From the NCBI GenBank assembly GCA_037975125.1, contig JAJQOW010000014.1, positions 21,283,484-21,347,483 on the forward strand: a DNA stretch of 64,000 nt, written 5' to 3'. The notes under the pieces are model-generated. The model did no database searches. It was given only the letters and a program-made list of their open reading frames with translations, and was not told the origin of the DNA. This document shows positions 57,963-64,000 of this stretch, piece by piece; the first letter of the stretch is position 1, and each line of letters opens with the position of its first letter. The DNA is from Latrodectus hesperus. Lineage: Eukaryota > Arthropoda > Arachnida > Araneae > Theridiidae. A program made the translations under genes and the position numbers.

Positions 57963-59930
57963 TCAAATAAAAAACAAAAACAGCTTAAAAAATTAAGGGG
58001 TAGAAATATCTTAACCGCAAAAACAGAATCAAGCTAATGTTTGGATAAATTATTGTTTCTTTTAAAAACTTGAATTTAAAAATTTTTTATAGGAAGTCCC
58101 GAGCTTAGAGCTAAGACGAAGACCTTAATAAAAAAATTAATAAATATTACAAGATATAAATACCACATACCGTATAGAATATCATAATAGCACTTCACAA
58201 ATTTCCCATTATTTTTAAAAATAAAATAAAGAAATACAAAGATATTAAAAGAAATAAAAAATATCCCAATTTTCTAAGTAATTGATAACAAAATTAAAAA
58301 ATGTTTTTCGATCGAAAAAATTTCAGACTTAAATTTACTAATGAAAATGAAATTCGAGGATATTTGTTTCTGGTCCTGGGCTAAAAGTAGTGAGAGTAAA
58401 TATTTCTTTATGGTTGCTATAAAACGTAAGTTTACAGCAAAATAATTCTGACGCAAGCAAAAAAAAAAGGAATAGAGGTAAGCACACAGTTATTATTGCA
58501 GTGCCAGTAAACTCTCATCGTCATTTATCTTTGGCGATACGAAAGGAAGGAAATGGCCTCCAATGTTTACATACAGGGAGAAGAATCAATAGACCACGTT
58601 GTTAAATTTTTATTCTTTATTTCCTTGCATTTTTCATCGCCTTCATGACAGTAATTTTTATGACTCTTCGGGTCTTCGAGTAAAAAATGAAACTTTCTGC
58701 CACTGGGTAAAAAATAAGATTCTTTAAAAGAACATGTATTTGATTTAATCGTGTACATTGCATTAAATTCAATATTTGAAAACATAAATACGAGCATCTA
58801 GTAATAAATCATATTTAACTTAAATTAATGCCATTTTAATTTCATATTTATGAATATTAAAAAAAAATAATTAATAATATTGGTCATATAGCGGATTTTA
58901 TTGCTTGTTCAAGATTATAAATTATACATGACAATTCAGGCAAATTTAGTCAGTTGAAAAAAGTAGACGAACTTTATGTATATAATTCTAATTCATAGTA
59001 TATGTATATTACACAAAAAGTAACGAAAATAATCGATATACAGGATTTTAACATTTTGTTCCATAACCCAATTAAAAATGCAACTTATCGAGATCTAGTG
59101 ATACTGGAACTGAATTTGAAGCGTAGCAATAAGGGAATTTCATAAAATATCATAGATTTACTGCACAAAAATAAAACTAAATAATTAGGATAGTTTACTT
59201 CAATATTCTAATTCATTGTTACATAATTTTTAATGAAGTAATTAAGAATATATATAAGTGGATTAAATATATAGTTTATATTTATATATTTATTATTACA
59301 GATGTATATATATAATACATACGTAATGCATTCACTCCTAAAAGTTGCATAAGAGGATGAAGAAATTTTTTTTATGATTTTTTAAAGAAATCAAGCTTGT
59401 CTATAAAATTCTCTTCACAAATAATCTTAAATACAACCACGAGATAAATAAATTAAACCTAATTATCAAGTTTTAACTTTTATCATTATATTTTAACACA
59501 AATGCATTTTTCCACTTATTCATTATATTCCTTTAATCGAAAATTTTCTTTTAAATTTTTTTTATCGTGTTCCTCCTTTAAAAAGTGTAAGCTCTTTAAC
59601 GTTTATGTAATCATATTCCCCCATAAAAGTTTCAGAATTTCTCTATATTTTTCATTTTTCTCTCAATTTATTTTTTGTAATATCGTTAGAAATAACGAAT
59701 TAGAAAAATAATTAATCTGATAAACTTTTTAATAAAGTTCAAAAATAAATAAAATAAAATAAAGTTTATTTCACATCATTCTTAATTTGGCCTGCATCAG
59801 TTTGAAAAAATAAACAATATGAATCCTTCTTTTTTACAGCCATGACTTCACATTTGAGGGTAAATGAAACATGAATATTTCAATAATCAATGGTTTGTAA
59901 AATAGCCCTTCTACCATAAATAACTTCTTG
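57963..59930. other. AT-rich DNA
   Basis: No recognisable element. Confidence 0.5.
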
Positions 59931-59934
59931 TTCA

Positions 59935-60210
59935 GTGTAATGGTTATCTCAGTCTGACTCTGTATGCTTGGTCAGCAGCGCTTCACAAGTCCGGTCGAGA
60001 GTTCAAGCCTGGCGAAGGATCTGTGCCGCAGAAGTGTTCCACTTAAACTACTGAAGCATTTGAAGGACATCATTTGCGGTAATCACCGGCCCTCTGAGGA
60101 CACGAGTGAATAGCATTTCCTCGAAGTTAGCTGTCCAATTGGCACTCGACCATTGCTTCCACTACTCTGCCAGAACTGTAAAAAGTGCGTTCAATAAATA
60201 AAGAAATCGA
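59935..60210 (+). mobile_element. Probable tRNA-derived SINE (family E)
   Basis: AGTGTAATGGTTATCTCAGT gives an A-box-like head and GAGAGTTCAAGCC a B box about 50 bases on. A GC-richer body follows, ending in GTTCAATAAATAAAGAAA, an A-rich tail. Confidence 0.55.
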
Positions 60211-60289
60211 AGCGCTGCCTGTGTTTTCCAAAATAAAAACATAAAACCGCAATGCGTCTCGGAAGTAACAACAATCGAACTCTTAATTT

Positions 60290-60425
60290 TTTTCAGCTCA
60301 GAGGCAGACCGGTGTTGACAATAAGTGGGTCAAACTGGAGGGCATTGTTTTTATTGTCGACAATAGCGATTGTCTCGAGTCACAAGATAGGGCTGAAAAT
60401 GTCGCAGATTGTTATTAAACACATG
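60290..60425. promoter_or_regulatory. Cluster of Sox-like ACAAT/ATTGT sites
   Basis: GACAATAAG, then CATTGTTTTTATTGTCGACA, a 14-bp palindrome TATTGTCGACAATA (60352..60365) and GATTGTC within about 70 bases, in a non-coding patch. Sox proteins bind ACAAT, some as dimers on inverted sites. Confidence 0.4.
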
Positions 60426-60714
60426 TGCAAGATAATTGATAACGAAAGGAAAAGTCACTATCAATAAAAAAAATTAATAAAAGTTAAGACATCTATACAT
60501 TTTATTAACTAGTGCCAATTCGATGTTCAATAAACAATATTTCAGCAATAAAATGAAAGTTTTATTAATGAAGTATTATTTCATCGTAGACAGAATAATT
60601 CTTTTAGGTTTTGAACTATCAGATACGCGAATAATCTATTCTAAAAAAATTAAATCGGATTATCTTGGGGAGGGAGAGGATATTTTAATTTTAATAAATA
60701 TTAATCTATTTTGA

Positions 60715-62090
60715 ATTTAAGTAAGGCAGTATTATAGATTAAAATAATTTTTAAACAATAAATAATTAGAGAAATCTCGCTTGTAGTTTGCGATGTTATA
60801 AAAAACAATCTTGTACATAGGTTAAATTACAAAAAATGTTTTTGTAATACAACTAAAATAATAACTTAATTAGAACGGGTCTTTTATATAAAAATTTGTA
60901 ATGCCCAGGTTTAAATATAAAATTAGGTTATTATTTTAACAATTTTCATTTTACTGTCTAGTTTACTTGTATAAATAATTGCTTTTATATGAATTTGTAT
61001 AATAATGGATACATGAATAGGAAATTTAAGATTCAATTTTACTTATTTAAATCTAGAAAATAATAGAGTGTTCAAAACTGCAAACAATATACAAAATGCT
61101 TCAAACATTAAGTTCACAAGACTTGACGCTATTTTGTCATTTTAATTTTTGTTTACTTTTAAGGTAAAACATTCAGAAACTGTTTTAAAAACGCCAAGAA
61201 GTTTTATAAGAACTGATGGAATATAGAAATTGAATGATGCAACAAAATAGCAATGAAAATAAAACCAAGTTACCATTATATTCATTCGTATTTTAAACTT
61301 ATAGAATGTGTACAGATACTAATTTTAATCATACTTTAAAACGTTATCAGTTTGTAAACCATTTGCTTCACTCCATTAACTGATGTTATTTGGAAGTTGA
61401 AGTTAGCAATAATAAGTATTCTATAAGATATAAAGACAAGTTTACAACGCAATTACGAATACGGAACCACATATTAGCAGTAATATACAAAATAATACAT
61501 GTAAAAATTAATAAATCATACCATTATGAATAAGTCAGTAGAAATGATTTCAACATTATATCATCTTTTATATTCTAGATAATAAATCTCAACTTTTAAA
61601 GTTAAACACTTTATGATTTTATTTTTAATAAATTTTTATTATAATAATTTTAATTTATAATAATAAATAATAATAATTTTTATAAAATTTAATTTAAATG
61701 ACATTTATTGTCCTTTAAATTAAATTTTTCCTCCATCTGGAAAGTAACTAATAAAGCCTTGCAAATATATTTTTCACATTTTTATTTTTCAGAAACAATT
61801 TTATATTAACTATTTATAAGATGCGAATGTTATATTTCTTCATTAATCTAAGTATATCAAATTTTGGCAGGAAATCAAATTTGTAGAAATATGCAGTCAT
61901 ATCAAAGGCGAGAGTTAACAATATACTTTATAAGTGAATCTAAACTATTATAAATATAATTAATTTCATACTGGAATCAAGGATCGATTGAATTAATTTA
62001 GGATTCTTTTTATTGGTAGGGCCAAACATTAGTCAAAGAATAAGATAAGAAGAAATATTTTCAAAAACATAAGTTACACATAATATTATG
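60715..62090. other. AT-rich DNA
   Basis: Nothing recognisable. Confidence 0.5.
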
Positions 62091-62103
62091 GATAACGGCA
62101 CAC

Positions 62104-62373
62104 TTGACTATATTTTGGAGTTGGGCTCTTAAAGTATGGTTGAATCTACAAGGGTGGAGTTCTCGTACTTTGAAAGCAGGAGAAACTCCAATACTTGACC
62201 TGCCCTACCAGAGACATCATTTTACTGGGAGGACATTGCGACCAGAACCTCAAAACCCAACCGTCTTTGGTGAACACAACAGACCTCCGCTACCTTCCAA
62301 TAATAAGAATGATGCGTTACTCAAGCAGGCCACTGCGGCCAACAAACTCCATTTTATCATAAATATAAATTAG
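62104..62373 (+). other. Unrecognised 89-codon open frame beside a LINE tail
   Basis: GC-elevated. Contains LDLPYQRHHFTGRTLRPEP and ends KLHFIININ. No family recognised; closeness to the LINE tail at 62510 suggests repeat-derived DNA. Confidence 0.25.
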
Positions 62374-62509
62374 TGGTGCGTTCGAGTGAGGTGTAATGGA
62401 TGCATACTTGAGGCATTTAATTACACAAATGTGCGACAAAATTTCCGTGGTAAGGTCAACTTTAACAAGAAATTAAATATGGATGGAGATTTAGTTATAT
62501 TTTTCTTCT

Positions 62510-62788
62510 TTAATAGCGTAACAACCTATTACAGGTCTTAGCTGCCTCTACAGCACGCTTTTTCCAGCCCAGTCTGTCCAGAGCGACACTTTGCCAGTTC
62601 CTAACTTTCAGTATCTTGAGGTCATGTTCAGTGTCAAGGAGCCATCTTGTTGGTGGTCTTCCTCGGGCACGGGAAGACCTTCGGGGCTCTTCCACGTTGA
62701 TATTGTAGTGGGGTTGTTTTCCCGGCTTCTCCAGACATGGCCAAGCCTGTTGCTTCTGATAACCTGAGTTATATCTTTGTAGCCTCAT
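62510..62788 (-). pseudogene. Non-LTR reverse-transcriptase C-terminal tail
   Basis: Encodes EEPRRSSRARGRPPTRWLL then DTEHDLKILKVRNWQSVAL and DRLGWKKRAVEAAKT. The GRPPTRW-(L)-D-ADLK-L-(V/I)-NW---A-DR--W---VE-AK pattern ends many LINE ORF2 proteins. Only this tail remains, as expected of a 5'-truncated insertion; no catalytic residues are present. Confidence 0.8.
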
Positions 62789-62799
62789 AACCCTAATCT

Positions 62800-63798
62800 A
62801 TGGTTTTCCCACAAGTAGATTGTTTCCAAAACCATTTGGAATTTAATACTTAGTTCATTAAGAAATACTTTGGTGGGGCTTAAACCATGTACTCCTTAAA
62901 AATTTACCGTCAATATCCTTATTTTAGTTCGAAAATATATAATTTTTTTTCCTTTTAAGGAAACTAAGCAAGACTTTTCAATATCTGACGAATCATAAAA
63001 TTTAAAGCCAATAAAATACTTTTCTCCCAAAAATCTATATTTTTGAATATGGATAATGTGGAAATCGTTTGCCATATTCTTTTGATTATTAGAACAACAT
63101 AAAGACATATCTTACCCAATTAGGAAGCATTTGAGTTGGAAAAAAAAAATAGCAGCAATTAAGAGGTAATAATTTTTTTGTTTTAAATAGCATCTAATTG
63201 TTTCTTTAGATTTATTATAAAAAAGAAAAGAGGAGAATTGTTATTTTGGATTCCAAATGACTTCCTCCTTGAAGAAAGAGGAAGAACATGCTTATGAGTA
63301 GATAATCGGAAATAAATACCCCAAGAAGAAACACTGCCTGCATTGTTAAATGGTCCAGTGCCTTTCACATTTAAAAAAAAATAGATACAGGCTGAAAAAT
63401 CGATTCCTGAGGAAAAGAAAAACGATACAAATAAAAAAATAAATAAAAAAGAGCACAACGAGAAGTTCGGAAATAGTAAGTGCATTACGTCATCAGAATG
63501 GTATCGGGAAAATCGAATTCGGATTGCTACCTGAAAAGTATTTTCCCATTGTTAACATTTTATAAATTTCTCGGAGTTTTCCGAGGACTTTACAGTGTGT
63601 AGGAAGATTGAACGCCCGCCATTGATTTTGGGAAAATTCCTCGGCAAAGGAAAATAATTTGTAAAAAATAACAAACTAAGCATATATATCACTTTCACTT
63701 CAGATGGAATTTTAACTTCAAATGGTATTGGAAAAAATCTGGATAATTTTAAGTATAAATAGGAAAAGAACTCGAACAATAGTTTTATAAAAATCTAT

Positions 63799-63800
<2 letters not shown>
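62800..63800. other. AT-rich DNA with a GC-elevated patch
   Basis: Patch at 63480..63660 is less AT-rich and includes ATTACGTCATCAG, a CRE-like site. No coding evidence. Confidence 0.35.

Positions 63801-63803
<3 letters not shown>

Positions 63804-63827
<24 letters not shown>
63804..63827. repeat. Poly(A) run of 24
   Basis: Homopolymer; no retroelement body recognised next to it. Confidence 0.9.
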
Positions 63828-63829
<2 letters not shown>

Positions 63830-64000
63830 GCTGAATGAAATTTTACAATGTTTACTCCGCAGTTTTTCGGTAAAGAAAAAATAAACGATTTATATTGCAT
63901 AAGAAAATCACAGTATAAGATGTAAAATATTGTGAGAGTTGTGCGTATTTTTCCTTAAACAATATATTCGTTTTACATATATTTCTCAGGAGTATATTAA

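Noticed and set aside
63115..63140. Minus-strand TGG/GTAAGA donor preceded by ATG and a T tract
   Set aside because: No acceptor AG after the T tract and only five codons; too little to call an exon.
1..64000. CRISPR array, operon structure or bacterial terminators
   Set aside because: No regularly spaced repeats; intron-exon structure is plainly eukaryotic.

Overview
The window is AT-rich animal DNA with short exons in long introns, tRNA-derived SINEs, a jockey-type LINE fragment and a hAT transposon. The encoded protein and the transposon styles suggest an arthropod, most likely an arachnid such as a spider; the species assignment is inference. There is no rRNA, genuine tRNA gene, CRISPR array or prokaryotic feature.

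One gene dominates and lies on the minus strand. It is the arthropod SynGAP/DAB2IP-type Ras GTPase-activating protein (raskol in Drosophila). I could place 21 core exons from about 30.9 kb down to 1.0 kb, and all 20 junction phases agree. They encode about 1,096 residues: a basic N-terminal segment, a split PH domain, a C2 domain, the RasGAP catalytic domain with its arginine-finger and FLR motifs, and a long Ser/Asn/Pro-rich tail. The last visible exon (1018..1111) ends at an open donor, so the C-terminal coiled coil expected for the family lies beyond the left edge.

Upstream of core exon 1 there are several candidate alternative N-terminal exons, each with a splice phase that fits: 56870..56998 (acidic/basic, no ATG found), 53032..53059 (very short), 47423..47498 (ATG plus an Arg/Ser-rich peptide) and 22556..22597 (ATG, joins directly to core exon 2, promoter-like DNA upstream). 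If real, the locus makes proteins that share PH-C2-RasGAP and differ at the membrane-proximal N-terminus. This is the most interesting feature of the window.

The large 5' introns (22-57 kb) are AT-rich with islands of higher complexity that may be cis-regulatory: 28.0, 32.8, 36.8, 42.1, 43.6, 48.6, 52.8, 54.5, 56.3 and 60.3 kb. Mobile DNA includes two recurrent minus-strand SINE families (one copy with a perfect 16-bp target duplication), a third SINE at 36.35 kb, a 1,090-bp hAT element with perfect 16-bp ends and an 8-bp target duplication, a decayed LINE ORF1 at 12.8-14.2 kb and a LINE reverse-transcriptase tail at 62.5 kb. Local duplications occur at 0.77, 40.5 and 44.0 kb.
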